Below are positions 23,354 through 36,600 of a DNA stretch of 64,000 nt, piece by piece; position 1 is the stretch's first letter, and each line of letters opens with the position of its first letter. The stretch spans positions 1,342,297 through 1,406,296 of the forward strand of contig MNCI01017913.1 in NCBI GenBank assembly GCA_015680685.1. The letters are read 5' to 3'. The translations under genes were made by a program, and so were the position numbers. A model generated the notes under the pieces. The model worked only from the letters and a program-made list of their open reading frames with translations, was not told the origin of the DNA and searched no databases. This stretch comes from Gnetum montanum. Taxonomy: Eukaryota; Streptophyta; Gnetopsida; Gnetales; Gnetaceae.

Positions 23354-23509
23354 GGATGGATTCTAAGACTTCAAAATCCATAGATTCAAAGAAGCCTTGC
23401 ATCATTGCCTTCCAATAGGTAAATTCGAATCCATCAAACATGGGTGGGTTTGTGTAAGAAGTTCCTTCCATTGTTCACTCTTGGAACACTATAGAGCATA
23501 AGAGTACTA

Positions 23510-23522
23510 GGCTTTAATACCA
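23510..23522 (-). other. Primer binding site, tRNA-Met type (element G)
   Basis: Minus-strand TGGTATTAAAGCC two bases after the 5' LTR end; the usual plant site is TGGTATCAGAGCC. Confidence 0.8.
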
Positions 23523-23524
23523 CT

Positions 23525-24648
23525 TGAGGATCATTGAACTTAGAAGGGGGAGGGATGAGGGGGAATGAATAAGTTCCCCAAAACAAAAATCAATAGCCAC
23601 AAAGACCACACTCAATTTTTACATGGTTTTCCAACTTGGATACATCCAAATTCGAAGGGTAGAAGCTTTGCACACATCCAAACTTTATTTTTCAAAAAGT
23701 GATTTGAAGGGATCCACACCCTATATAAGCTCTAAGCTCTACTCTAAAGTGTTTCATCACTATAAAAATACTCAACCTTGCAAGGTTCCAATAAGCTTAG
23801 AATGTGGTTTCAAGGATTCCACAACCTTCACAAATTGAGCTCCACTCCAAAGTGTTTTGACACTACACAAACACTCAACCCTGTAGGATCTTGAAAAGCT
23901 CAATGATGATGCATTCTATCAAGAAGCACATCAACCCTAGTAGGGAAACAATAAAGAGAAAGAAAATCACAAGAAAAGAATGTAACTAATTTATAGGTCC
24001 TTATACTTTGAAGCAAAATTTACAACACAACAAGAAAATGATTTGACAACTAAAATACATAAGTATAATATATAATGATTGAATTGATAGTGATAATTCT
24101 TGCTCAAAACGTGTACAATTCCCAAGAGAATGAAGTGTTCTTATAGCCTTGAAATTTTCAAAATCACCTCAGAATTTATGCAACAACTATCTAATGGCTA
24201 GTGAAGATGCCTTCTTCAAGTTTGGGGCATCTCTTTGCAATAAAATTCAATTCTAGGGAGATGTCTCTTCTGCAAAGGATACATCTCTAGGAAGACATCT
24301 TCTCCCAAAAGAAGACATCTCTTATTTATAAAAGGCATCTTCTCTAGGTCTTCTTTACTTTTTCTGAGACATCTTCTTAGCCTTTGAGCTTTGATTCCTG
24401 AAGCTTCCTTTCATTGATCTTGCTTCATCCCAATTCTTGGAACATCTTCATTTCATTGTAATATTCATTTTTTCCCTTACTTCAAATTTCTTTATGAAGT
24501 CTTTGACCATGATATCCATTCTCCCTTGAGTCCTTGTCCAAGCTTCTTTGAGTCTTTATCCATGTTCTTGCCCTACACACACAACAACCACACAAACATT
24601 CTTTGTTCTCCATTTTCCTTAAGGTTTTGACATACTAAAAGGTCAACA
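23525..24648 (-). repeat. 5' LTR of element G
   Basis: Minus-strand start TGTTGACCTTTTAGTATG at 24648 and end AATGATCCTCA at 23525. It has a TATA-like word (CTTATATAGGG) near 23726 and repeated GACATCT words at about 24195-24370. Partner of 19382-20497. Confidence 0.85.
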
Positions 24649-25090
24649 GACTAGGCTTAGGTTGAACCACTATAAATCTTGATATGCATTATTAATTTAG
24701 TTTATTTTAGACATTTCATTTTTTATCTTATATTAGATGCATTATGATTCAATTTCATATTCTTTAAACACATGCATGATTATTTATTTTTAGAGCATGA
24801 TTTGATTGTACAAATTTTTTATTGAGCCATGCTATTCATTCACTCTCTAGGGCATGACTTTGGATTAATAAATAATATGAGAGCTTAGGCTTTAGCTAGA
24901 AAACTAATCATTGCCAAGAGTTTATGCTTTTTTCATGATTTTTATATCAATTGCACAATTTTCTCACTAACCTCCATTATTTGATGAATCAAATTATAAC
25001 TACCAGAAGACAACAATGATGTTCTTTCTACAATCTTTGGAGTTTAACATTTGATCCTTAGTAGAGCATGATTATTTATATTCCATGGAA
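24649..25090. other. Spacer before copia relic
   Basis: AT-rich; no recognised structure. It could include leader or LTR sequence of the following copia relic. Confidence 0.3.
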
Positions 25091-25099
25091 GTCTACATG

Positions 25100-26640
25100 A
25101 AAATAAGTGGAAATTCTTATAAAAGAATGAAAGACATCAGTAAATGAAGAAATGATGAAATGAGACTACATATCACAAATGTTAAGACCATGAATGATTT
25201 CTATTATGATCTATGCCTAGAAAATTTTAATTGAGTTCTCTGTTACAAAACATGAAAAGAAATTTTAGATTTGATTGAATCAACAAATGAAGATACCACT
25301 TTGGTTAAGAAATACAAGACATAAGTTTTAAATCATAACTTTGTATGATTGAAAATGAGAGAAGATGAAATCATAACAACTTATTTCTTTAAAGTTACTT
25401 AAATTGTAAATTATCTTAAAGGATTTAGTAAAGATTACCCTTATGTAAGAATTTTCAACAAGTCTTAGTAATCCTACATAATAAATTTCATGCCAAAGTG
25501 ATAGCCATCCTTGAAGTAAGGGACATCAATCTCATGAATGTTGATGAACTCCAAGATATAACTTGAAAAGATATGAGATGTCTCTTCAAGAAGATAGTAA
25601 AGTTGGATCATCAAAAAGGACTATTACCCTAAAATATTCAAATGATGTAGACTTCCTAGTAAGAGAATTTAGTAGACTTCTCAAGAGAAAGTTTAAGGGA
25701 AAGAGGATCTTAAATAATGAAAAAAAAAAGATAAGAAGAATAATGACATTTAGTGCTACCATTATGATGGCTATGGCAACATTGCATTAGAATGTCCAAG
25801 AAAGAAGGAAAAATAAAATTACAAGTAGGTTCTATCTAATTCAGATGAATCAAGAAAATATTCATTCTATAAGAATACTAATGAAGAATGAAATCTTTTT
25901 CTTATTATGACATTGGAGGAAGAATATCAGCATAATGAAGGAGAGGAAAGAATGGATGAAAAATAAAGGTATGAGCTTCAGCACAATTCTTTTATCGAAC
26001 TCCATGTATTTCCATAAACATAAAAAGTAAGGTTCACAAAAAAAAACTTAAATCTAGAAGCTCAAGTTGTTACACTTCAGGAGAATTAGAGTTATCATGA
26101 TGATCTTCAATATAAGTTTAATTTCTTCCAAAAGTGCTTAAAAGAAAGGAATGCGAAACTATAACAAAAAAAAACAAGAAATTAAGAATATCCTCCAGCA
26201 AATCAATGACTCTCAAGTCACTATTATTCATCAAGTTCAAGAAATTGTTAACCTCAAAATTAATCTAGAGAAATTTAGTCAAGGGATAGTTACTTTGAAC
26301 ATGATGATGGAAAAAGCAAAGCAAGATAGAGACAAATTAGTCCTTGAGTATAAGCCTACATAATCCACATGAAAAGAACAACGTAAGTGTAATTGTTTGT
26401 GAAGGTATGAATTTCTCTCTAGAAACACATACATTCAACATTATTATTATTAAAATTATGGACATATTCAATACTATTGTCTCTTTAGGACCTATTATAG
26501 CTATGATAATATGCAATTTTCTATAACTAACCAAGGAACATATAACAATATGATGCAAGAACCTAAAGCCAAGAAAATATGGGTGTTAAAAAGATTATTA
26601 CATAAGGCATATATCAAAGGAAAGAACAAGATTGATCAAG
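25100..26640 (+). pseudogene. gag: Ty1/copia gag and gag-protease linker relic
   Basis: Plus-strand remnant. Blocks in order: KEILDLIESTNEDTTLVKKY and LKMREDEIITTYFFKVT (gag core, about 25250-25400), FLVREFSRLLKRKFKGKR (25650-25710), a CCHC knuckle at 25753-25798 (CYHYDGYGNIALEC, with one Cys changed to Tyr), a coiled-coil linker ending KFSQGIVTLNMMMEKAKQDR (26265-26325), and KKIWVLKRLL (near 26570), which resembles the start of the pol part. Many stops. No LTRs were found for it. It is related to, but distinct from, the gag of element G. Confidence 0.75.
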
Positions 26641-28075
26641 CTTAGATTAGAAAGAATCACATTGGCTAAAATCCCTAATATATAATTGGCCATGGCAAGG
26701 AACACGATAATGAAGGAACTATGCAACAAAAAGACCCAAAGGAATCCTAGTGTAAATCCATGTACTTAGAAAAGAGATGAAACTAAATGGTGGAAGAAAT
26801 AGAACACATAATTATGAAATTTTTAGAAACATGTATGCTAGAGAAGAAATAAATCTATAATCAACACAATATCAAAGGTCTAGTCCATATAAAATCCATA
26901 AATCCAAATGTTGAAAATAATAGAAACAACACCTATCACTTTGCTAAAGTGTCTAATGCATGCATAGCTAAAGCTCAAATCTAAAAATTTAAAAATATGA
27001 TAATAATATAAAATTAGTAAAACCACCCAATATCTCTAGTCTTCATCCAATTCAGTCAAGATTTAATAAAAGGAAAACATCTATATAAAATTGAATGAGG
27101 AACCTTGGCATCATCTCTAATCAAGAATGTGTAGAACTATTGAAAGTGGGTGTAGCATGGACATCCTAAAAAACATGTTATTCCAAGCATATAATAAAAT
27201 AAGCATACAATTTACAGCTAGATATCCAACCAACAAACATTAATAATCTCAAGATTTTTCAACTTTAACCATCACTACAGAAAGGAAGGCTAGCATGCAC
27301 TACACTCAATAAAATATGTGTATTGATTGTTATCATGTATATTTGCTCAAATTCAAAAGAAAAATATCAAATCAAATAGAAAATTTACCATGCACATGGA
27401 TTTATTATTAGTCTCATAAGAACATGCATGTACCAAGAATGATCCAATCATACCAAACATACTAGTATTAGAAGCATCTCCAAGACTCACCTCTAACATT
27501 CTAGAGGTATCAAACAAAGAAGACCAATGAGCCATGTAATCATCCTCTTGTGTAGAATGGGACATAGAACAAAAGCCTCAATAATGGATAGTGGATAGGG
27601 TGAAATGCACAAAATTCTCTTAGGAGCTCATCTTTGACTATCCACAAAAACTTGATACTAGCTCCAATATTAAATCACCTAATAAATAGCCAAATTGAAG
27701 GTAGATAAAAATACCTAAATTAATAAATTTAACTATCCAAGGAAATTAAATGATCCAATGGATCCAACTAAAACATCAAACCAGTGTAGAGAGATCATAA
27801 TAATCAAATATTAAGGAATCAAATAGAGTTCGAATACTGTGAGTGCTAAGATAATTGATAAGAGAAGCTACAAGTTGACTAATGTCCAAGCCTAGCAATA
27901 TACACTTATGTAAGTAAAATGTCCAACACTTGAGAGTTAAAAGAGGAATAAAAAATATTTCACAAAGATAGAAGAATTCAAAAATAATTTAAGAAGTTAT
28001 AAAACCAAGAAAACCAAATGCCATAATCATATGAAATATGAAACTTAATGAAAAATAGTTTTTTATAGTGTTAGA
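26641..28075. other. AT-rich DNA, nothing recognised
   Basis: Stop-rich in all frames. It may be the decayed continuation of the copia relic. Confidence 0.3.
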
Positions 28076-28280
28076 CTTACAAGAGAGACATCTTTGATAA
28101 CATGAGACATTTGCATGGTAGGGGAGACATCTACTAAAGGAGGGTGACATCTTTCAAGATGGAAAATATCTATTAAGAGACATCTATAGGCTAGTAAAAA
28201 CATGTACACTATGAAGGAGACATCTTAGGTAGGGGAGATACATCTACTTAGGAGTCATAGCTTAGTGAAGATGTTTCTTT
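28076..28280 (+). repeat. GACATCT motif cluster
   Basis: About seven copies of GAGACATCT-like words within 200 bp (near 28083, 28103, 28121, 28142, 28177, 28217 and 28234). The same word is clustered in both LTRs of element G. Probably a fragment of a related LTR. Confidence 0.45.
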
Positions 28281-29730
28281 GTGACTAGGCACATTTAATA
28301 TGAGTTGTGAAAGAGACAAAAATTGGTTGAACTAAGGTCAAATTAAGGAAAAAATTCAAGAAAACTATAAGTAAGATAGTAAATAGGATTGAGCAACCTG
28401 GAAACAAAAACAAGTGAAGAACAAGAGTAATGAATAACAACAACAATATGGTAATCAGGTTGGCATTCTAATAGATCAATTTAGGTATAGAAAAGAAATT
28501 ACATCCATAAAATTGAGAGCACATAAGAATGACAAAATATAGATTTAGGTAACATGAACATAGAGGCACATGGATTGAAATCACATTATTGAAAAGGATT
28601 CATAGCTAGATAGGGAGAAATAAGTTAAGGATAAGATAGACAATAGGTTAAGAAAATTTCCAAGATTCCAAATTGTTCATTGAACTAGATCAAGCCACAA
28701 TCTTCTTCCAACATACTTGACAAGAATGACAAAAACTCTATATGTACAATTATAATTAAAATTCATCATATCAATAGCAAAATCAAAACTTGCAAAATTA
28801 CTAGGATTGATTCTTTCAAAATCCACTCCTAAAATAAATTAAATGCAAAACTCATAAAATCTACAATTCCAAAACGATTATAATAGAACCTAAAATTCTT
28901 GCATCATAACATAACATATCATCAAAACCCATATCATCAACGTGCATAACCTTGTAGATCCAAATGCCAAAGAGACCAAGATTACTCACATCAAAATCTT
29001 TAGAAAGAAGTATACATGAGAAGAATGAAACATGGAAAAGATCTAACTAAAAGTATAAACTATCCAAAATCAACTAGCACCTTCACAAGCTCTAATGTTT
29101 AAGAATCCCTATTCATAATGTCTTACAAAATTGTCAATATGTGCGAAATAAAAGAGTCATTTAAGTTCTAATAAAAAGGTATGAGAAATCATGAAATGGA
29201 AAAACTAGCGACATACTCAAGGCAAGAGTCAAACTAAAAAAATACTTCCATTAATCTCTCTTATGACATATATAACTTTCTGTTCTCTCACTTAGTCTCT
29301 CTCATGTAACATCCACAATCACAAACATAAATAATAAAGCATATCCTAATAAACCATTATCTTGAACTATTCTAATATCTCATAAATAAAATTAAAATAA
29401 TTAAATTAAAAATTAATTAAGAAATATCAAGAAAATCATATACCATTAACTAGGCTATGCTCCCAACCAGAGCTCTAATAAAATCATATCACATTAAATA
29501 ATACAATTAGTGCATATATTATGAATGGAATATATTTATATCAAGGAGATGAATACATACATCAATTTATACAGACACCATAACATTCATTAAGAAAAAA
29601 TATTTTAAAATATAATCATAAAATATATCAAGATACACACTACTATCATGCATAATATACCAAGGTAGTATAAAAACATAATCCTATATAAAAGAAATAT
29701 AAATACTAAGGATGTAAGAATTATAAGATA
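28281..29730 (-). other. AT-rich DNA including probable 3' LTR of chromovirus H
   Basis: The minus strand from 29738 downward follows a polypurine tract and should be the start of the H 3' LTR. I could not find its end or a partner copy in the window. Confidence 0.35.
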
Positions 29731-29740
29731 TTATATCATT

Positions 29741-30365
29741 CCAATCCCTCCTCCTTTAAGAGTCTTCCTCCTAGAAGATTCTACGGTGAAAAGAACATAA
29801 AATAGACTCAAGCTCTTAAGTAGCCTCTTGAAAACCATGATGGATCCACAAAACCATTACCATGGACACTACTCTACTATGCATTGGACGCTCCTTCTAG
29901 TCCATGATCTTGATAGAATGCTACATGTATTAGGAATTAACTTGAAGTTGTACGTTAGTACAATTAACAACATAACTATCATTAAGAAGATACCTCTAAA
30001 TCATAAACACATGAAACATATCATCCACACCTAAAAGCTATGGAGGAAAGAAAACATGATACAACATGTCTCCTATATGCTGAAGAACATCAAATGATGC
30101 AATGTAACAAGGCACAAGCTTACCTTTCTAACCAAAATGCATCAAGACTTTTAGTGGGGAGACATGGATAAACACCTTGTCATTGACTATAAACTTGAAT
30201 GATCTCCACCTATAGTTCACACAACACTTTTGATGATCCTGAGCTATATTGAGCTAGTCATGATTATTTCTAATCTAATAATTCATCCTCATCACAATTT
30301 TTGAATTAATACATTATCCATCATCAATTGCATCCAAACACAAAGAAGTCTTGTAAGGTCCTCAA
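29741..30365 (-). pseudogene. Chromovirus H: integrase C-terminus and chromodomain (left part)
   Basis: Minus-strand pol end of a Ty3/gypsy chromovirus. NDKVFIHVSPLKVLMHFGRK (near 30170) matches the conserved integrase C-terminal GDKVFLKVSP region. It is followed by GKLVPCYIASFDVLQHIGD and FHVFML-type residues, then a chromodomain-like end with MVMVLWIHHGFQEAT and ELES (near 29850-29790). The polypurine tract AAAGGAGGAGGGATTGG lies at 29741-29757. The gene is cut at 30365 by element B and resumes at 62289 with the upstream integrase core. Broken by many stops. Confidence 0.8.
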
Positions 30366-31886
30366 TGAAACACCACTAAGAAAATTCATGTTGTAACTTT
30401 TTGGCATTGTAAAGTTCACCATTGAACTTGAGGTTCAATTTTCATTGTAAAATTTAAGGTTTGTAGTCCATGTGCTACAATATTACATACTTTAACTTAT
30501 TATGGCTAATCTCATAAGTTGTTATTACCTCACTTCCCAGGTGGAAAAATTTATGTCATGTCTATATTTGGGCTTGGGAAGGTTAAAAATGCCTTGGGAA
30601 CTACCAAATTTTGTGTTTTCATGGGTTTGACATTGATCATGGCTAAAACTATACTAGAACCACCTACACCTCCTATTGGAATTATTTGGTTTTCACTTTT
30701 GTAGCAATGGGCAGTGTAGTTTCCATAGTTCCAATGTAGTCTTAGCAAGGATGTGGCTTCCTTGCTGGCCAGCATATCTCTAGCATAGTTTGAGTGAGGA
30801 TAAGACTTCCTTGTTAGCCAGTGTAGTTTTAGCAAGGATTCCACAAGGCCAACGTAGATTCCATAGTTCTAGGATAGTGCCAATGAGAATGAGTCTTCCT
30901 AGCTAGCCAACGTATCTCCAGCATAGTCCTAGCAAGGATGAGGCTTCATAGTTCCATGAATTCAGTGTAGTTCTGTAAAGGCCAATGTAGTTCCATAAAA
31001 CTAGCATAGTTATGCAAAGGCCAACATAATTTTGGTGAAGCTAGCATAGTTGCCAAAGTCCATTTACTATTTATAGTTCTTAGCATAGTTCTACTGGCCT
31101 GGGTGCATCAAAACTTACTAGAAATGGAAAACTACACTAGAAATGATTGCCTACCACACCTACAAATTACATCAATTTGTCAAAAATCATGGTAGAAATT
31201 TACAGCCAAAAATCAGCAACTATCTGTCCTATAAAAGCAAATTTTTAATACATTGAACAGGTTCTTTTGGGTTCTTTTGATTCCACAATTTTTATAACTT
31301 TTGCAAACCTTAAACACTTGAAACCTTTAGCATTTTGGAGATTTCTTGGAGAAAACTGGCAACTAACTAAGCATTGGAGACTGTCAACATAGTTCCATAG
31401 TTCCAAAAATTCAAGCATAGTTTCCATCATTGTCACCACTAACACTATAGATCCAAGTTGAGAACTAGTAAGGAGTTTTGAAAATTGAAGTTAGAAAGTA
31501 CCTGGATCATGGGGTTGATCGCAGAACATAACCTATTAGCTTCAATAGACTTCAAGCTTCATCTCTACAACTCCTTATGAATTTGGGCACATAATTTGTA
31601 CAACATTAATCTTTTATACTTTCAATATTTTATTATTGTAATAAAATTTACAATTCATATTTTGTGCAAGTTTATTTATGATTCGTTTTTGTGCAATTTC
31701 TTAGATTGAATCAGCATTTTTATTAAGATTTATTTACACCCATTTACATTTCCTAAGTTTCTAGGTGATTGAAAAGACCATCCAGGGAACCTTCGATCCT
31801 CTTTCTTGGAGGCCCTTGGAATCCAAGGTTAAGCTATTCCACATAGAGTTTTCAATTTTCTAGTGTTGACATTTTTAGGTGTTATA
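30366..31886 (+). repeat. 5' LTR of element B
   Basis: Starts TGAAACACCACTAAG and ends near GGTGTTATA. U3 (about 30690-31080) is full of short, related words such as AGCATAGTTC, CCAATGTAGT and GCAAGGATGAGGCTTCCT. A TATA box (CTATAAAAGC) lies near 31227. Pairs with 60871-62288. Confidence 0.8.
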
Positions 31887-31891
31887 GTTTC

Positions 31892-31910
31892 TGGTGCTAG
31901 AAGAAGGGCC
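31892..31910 (+). other. Primer binding site, tRNA-Asn type (element B)
   Basis: TGGTGCTAGAAGAAGGGCC, five bases after the LTR. It fits the complement of the 3' end of plant tRNA-Asn (which ends CCTTCTAGCGCCA) with a few changes. Element A has the equivalent site. Confidence 0.55.
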
Positions 31911-32559
31911 TCCGCCCAAGTTCTTTGCCTAATCCTTCTTTACCCTTTTCAAAATGAACTTTTTACAAGTTTAAACTTTTAAAATTTACATTGAAATTTA
32001 TCAAGAAAACCATTGTTACCATCCATCCTTTTGCAACTAATACCTAGCATGATTATTGTAGTCAATTTGGGTGTTGCTGTGAAATTCATAATAGTTGTTG
32101 GACTTTTGGAAGCTAGCATAGTTTCTTAGGAAACTTGCAATATTTGGTTGTTAAAACTTGGCCTTGGATTTTCCAAAGGCTAGCACATCGTTCCACCACT
32201 CATTTCTTGTTGTGAATTTCTCCATCAAGTTTCTTGGAAAAACCAATACACCTTTCTCCTTTTACCAAACTACCTAGCGTCATTTTGAGGAATCAATTAC
32301 ATTTTTCATCATCACATAAAGCTAGCATTATTTCAAAGATACCTAGCATATCCTTTAAAAAATAATATTTTTTCTTGATTACACAACAATACCTAGTGTA
32401 GTTTTGCATAAAGGGAAAATATATTGACATTTTTTAAAAAATTAAATAAAAAACTTGATCTTTTTATCACTAGCGTATTTTTGGAAAAATACCAACGTAT
32501 CTTGCCAAAACTCAACATATTACCAATAACCATCATTTTCATATTTAAATTTTCACAAC

Positions 32560-32820
32560 TACTAGGCCTTTCAAAGCTCAGCTTAGTTTTTTAAAGCCCA
32601 TCTTAGTTTTTGTTGGCCCATCTTGATTTTATAAAGCCCAGCTTAGTTTTACCAGCCCAATTTAGTTTTTCAAAGCCCAACTTAGTTTTTTGCCAATCTA
32701 GCTTAGTTTTATAAATCCCAACTTAGTTTTATAAATCTTAGCTTAGTTTTATAAAACTCATCTTAGTTTTGGAAAGCCCATCTTAGTTTTTGTTGGCCCA
32801 GCATAGTTTGGTTGGTACCA
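32560..32820 (+). repeat. About 21-bp tandem repeat array upstream of the element B gag
   Basis: Roughly twelve imperfect units of the form AAAGCCCAGCTTAGTTTTATA in head-to-tail order, ending about 50 bp before the gag start codon. It lies in the transcribed leader. Element A has a different leader repeat. Confidence 0.75.
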
Positions 32821-32870
32821 ATTAATGTCTTTTCATAGATCAACCATTTTACCACTAAACCTTTACATAC

Positions 32871-34990
32871 ATGGCCTCTAGCCAAGATGCAGTTCATGTT
32901 TATGACTCAAAAGACCTTGCAATCATAGAACAAAGACAATCACTTAGGCAAAGGAGCAACAACTTAGAATTTGCTATGATTAATGAGGAGTTCTAGAACT
33001 TCCTCTATGCCAAGATGCAAGTTGGTCTTTTGATATCATGCTTGAAATATGATGCTTAGTGTTAATTCAAAATTATACACCAGACTGGGAAAGAATACAT
33101 CACATATCCTTATGATCAAATTTTCCTCACCCACTTTTATGCACAAATGCTCATACAACTCATAGAGGTTGATGCGTTTATTGAGGGAATTAGCTTGGAG
33201 GATCAGCAAGAAGAGCAAGATGAGTTTAAGGCTAAACTAGAGTCAGAAACCTTCATTAGGAGTCTTTTCCAATGTTTAGCTCCATGTCTCTTACCTCATT
33301 AGTGGGACAAGTCCCTTAGCCTAATTCCCCTCCTATCCATCCTATCATGTTTAGGTCTATGCTCATTATTACCACACCTCATGTAGAACCTATGTCTCAA
33401 TCTACGTTCTTGTTCTTATCCATGCCCATTGCAATATAACCTCATACCATGCAACTAGCCCTAGTGATGTCTACTTCACTGTCTCCCTTTGTCATACTAA
33501 TGGGACCTTCATTGGAACCCCAAGCAACACAAGCCTTTCATACTTCTTTTTCCCTCTTCATATCACAAGTTTCAACTCAAACCTCTTTCTCCTTGTTTAA
33601 CCCACCTATGATGGTGGCCATAAAACCTCTTACCTCTATGCCAACATCAATTGTACAATCTCAAGCCACTTAACTTCTTCCCCAACCATCGATACAAGCA
33701 CCGTAGCCTATAAGGATTCCCCAAGGCTTGGATCAAGCCTTCCAAATAATCCAAGACCTTATTGAAGAGCTGCAAACACTCAAGGCCAACATAACTTAGA
33801 TGGTCAAGGTTCTATAATTTTATCAAGATGATCCTATAATTTCTATGGTGCCTCAAATAATCCTGACTATATGCATGCCCATAAAAAAATTTACCAAATA
33901 CAATGGTGAAAGGGATCCCAACACATACCTAGTTACCTTCTAGTTTGAGTGCCTCTTTTTACAAGCTTGGCCTCATATAATGCTATAGATTTTCCTCATG
34001 TCCCTTAAGGGTAAGGCTCTAGTTTGGTACTAAACCTTGCCTAGAGGTTCCTTCTATTTTCTTGAGGACCTAATAAATTAATTTGTCAACCATTTCATAT
34101 ACAACTTGAATCCAGATGTAACATTGAATCAACTGATAAAGATGAAGTAGGGGCCACTTAAACTAGTCAAAAGGTTCATTTAGAGATGGAATTTAACACT
34201 CAATGAAATTCCATAGCCTATCTCTAAAACTCACCTCTTGGCCATCTTTAAAGAAGTAGTAAATGGCTTCATAAAGTCAAAGCTCTACTACTTAGAGCCC
34301 CAGTCACTAATCCAAGCCTTTTTGTAAACTAAAACAATCGAGGCAACTAAAATTAGCAATAATCCAACCTATGTGGCATATCAAAATCAACACACAAGGA
34401 GGGATAGCAATAAGACTAGGCAAAAACATACAACCATGGCTTTAGTATCCAAGAAGTCAAAATAAGTAAAGAGCTAGGGATTATCACCATGCAACACATC
34501 TTCTCATTCATCACAATCATGCACTTCATATGCCCCAACTCAACCAAGATACAACTTTGGATAGAAGGATAGGTCTAAGTATACAAGGTTTCCTATGAAC
34601 ACCTCTGAGCTTCTGGAATAGTTTCTTAAAGACAACCATATATAACATAAGCAACTATCTAAGGAGGCTTGTAAGAGGTACGATCATCTTTGTGACATAG
34701 CTAGAGACCTAATGATAGTAACTAAGAATGATCCTAAGCTACCAAAGTACTTTAAACTTGATAGGTTTTGCCATTATCATCAAATGATTGGTCATGACAC
34801 TAATCTTTGCCTAGCATTAAAGGATGACCTCTAGAAGATGATTGATCATGGAGAGTTTTTGTTGAATGAGGCCAACTCTTCAAGAACCAAAAAAAACTCT
34901 TACACTATAGCCTCATTCATAGAAACCAAATGGTCTAATCCTCCTAGGAAATTGATTGTCATTAGAGTACCACCATAGCCTCAAAATACA
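32871..34990 (+). pseudogene. gag: Gag of Tat-lineage element B
   Basis: ATG at 32871 (MASSQDAVHVYDSKDL). After a Pro/Ser/Thr-rich stretch (33300-33700) comes the gag core: KFTKYNGERDPNTYLVTF (near 33890), LMSLKGKALVWY (34000) and KSKLYYLEPQSLIQAF (34280). Then follows a knuckle-like segment, FCHYHQMIGHDTNLCLALKD (34770-34830), matching the Tat-lineage C-x-H...GHD...C pattern. Frames shift and stops are frequent. The same blocks, in the same order, occur in element A at 43935-46165. Confidence 0.8.
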
Positions 34991-35359
34991 AAGCCTAGAG
35001 AGCCTTTCATCATATGAGTATCACCTCCTTTAGCTCCTAAGAAGACTTTCATCATATGTGTCTCACATTTGATGGCATCAACTTCACAACCTAGACCATG
35101 ACTTGTCAATCCTCCAAAGCCTAAGAAACCATTTGTTAGTAGGATCCCTCCATCTTGAATAAGCAATACTATAACAACCCATGATCAAAGCCCATCTATA
35201 GTGGATCATAACTGAGAGCTTAGCAAGAAGTCATCATCACAATGACAACAAAAACAACTTGTCACCAAACCAACAACTAAGCCCACTAAAGGTGGCCAAC
35301 AATAAAAGGCTTCAAAATCAACTAACTAGCCAAGGTTTACATCAAGACCAGCTATATCT

Positions 35360-36254
35360 ATGAACAAGTGGGCCAAGGAACATACATCAAAACCTAAGTC
35401 ACAAACTCTGGGAATGATGGAGGAAGTTAAAACCATCAAGGTTGAAAGATCACATGCCAAGGAAAAGAGTTTTCTTGCAACCATGGAACAAGCCAAACAG
35501 TCATTGAAACAAAAGAACACGTCACCAAACTTGTATGGCCTAGTCATGAATTCTCCTACTCATAGAGACATACTAGCTCAAGTGTTAACCTCTATCCCTG
35601 TGAGTAGAGACATTCCTACCAACAAAGAATTAATTTGCTCTATCATTGAGCAAGATTCACTTAGGAAAATGAGCATCAACCCATGCTCAACTTTCATGAT
35701 AGTGAGATGAAGATTGACTCTTGAAATGTAGAAGTGCTATCACTCCTCTTCTCATTACTATATGTTTTGGTATGTACGGGATTCATTATGTTCATGTGGC
35801 TTATGGGACAACAACTAATGTGGTATCAGTTTTTGTTGTTGACAAACTAGACTTAATTGAGAACATCCAAGAAACCACTACCTCAACACTCAAGTCATTT
35901 AATGAATCACAAGTAGTGGTGCAAGGTTTCATCTCCTTGGATTTTGTAGCCAATGAATAATTCCCTACATTTGCTAGCTTCTTACTGGTTCAAAAGACAC
36001 CCAACTTCAACTTGATCCTAGAAAGGCCATGGTTATCTAAGCTTCGTGCAATCTCATCTCCTATACATCAAGAGATTCACTTGCCATACAAGGGTGGTGA
36101 AATTATTATTCATGGGCACAATATGTCACTACCTTTAGCTAACTATGTCAACATCAACCAAGGTTCACATGTGAAGTTTCATAGGAAACTCTTGATACTT
36201 AGACTAGAGACCATGATAAGAAGAACAATAGTGCTAACAACACCAACTCTATAA
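35360..36254 (+). pseudogene. Gag-end linker and aspartic protease of element B
   Basis: The first frame (35360-35710) ends in a helical linker with NLYGLVMNSPTHRDILAQVL, which matches the linker before protease in element A (46694). The next frames (35721-35960, 36012-36254) give the retropepsin-like part: VVSVFVVDKLDLIENIQETT, then ILERPWLSKLRAISSPIHQE and the end IHLPYKGGEIIIHG. The flap/ILGRPWL-type block is clear. The active-site Asp motif is not intact here. In-frame stops are present at 35958 and elsewhere. Confidence 0.75.
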
Positions 36255-36499
36255 CACTGAATGGCCAACAAAAATGCCTATAGCTTACCATGCCAAATAA
36301 GAGAGATGATGAACATAAGATCATGCAAAAGGGATTCTTTGATCTATCAAAGATCAAGCAACAAGTTCATAGTAAACACGTTATCCCCTCTTTTGTTAAC
36401 AGTTTTTTGTTTACCTTCGCAATATTGTATCATGTTTCATTGTTGGTTTTAGTCTTATATTCTCTTTTGAAGGCATCCCATACTTACTAGGCAATGTAT

Positions 36500-36600
36500 G
36501 GATCATGGCCTGCTAAGGACTAAAATTGGCAACCCATGGCCTGTCAAGGCCGTAAATGAGTGGTCTGCTGAGGTCGTAAATTGGAAAGGCATGTATAACC
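36500..36600 (+). repeat. Short array of CTAAAATTGGCAA-type units (element B, after protease)
   Basis: Three imperfect units with words such as CATGGCCTGC...AAGGACTAAAATTGGCAA. Element A has similar arrays at its module borders (47690, 52920, 56940). Confidence 0.45.

Larger units (their letters stand above)
19382..24648 (-). mobile_element. Ty1/copia-type element G, gag only
   Basis: Minus-strand element with LTRs at 23525-24648 (5') and 19382-20497 (3'), a tRNA-Met primer site and a polypurine tract. The interior is only 3.03 kb and holds a copia-type gag, plus readable but unrecognised coding sequence near 22100-22600. No integrase or RT motifs were seen, so it looks non-autonomous. Flanks CAGTA and GACTA match at 3 of 5 positions and may be a decayed target duplication. 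Confidence 0.8.
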
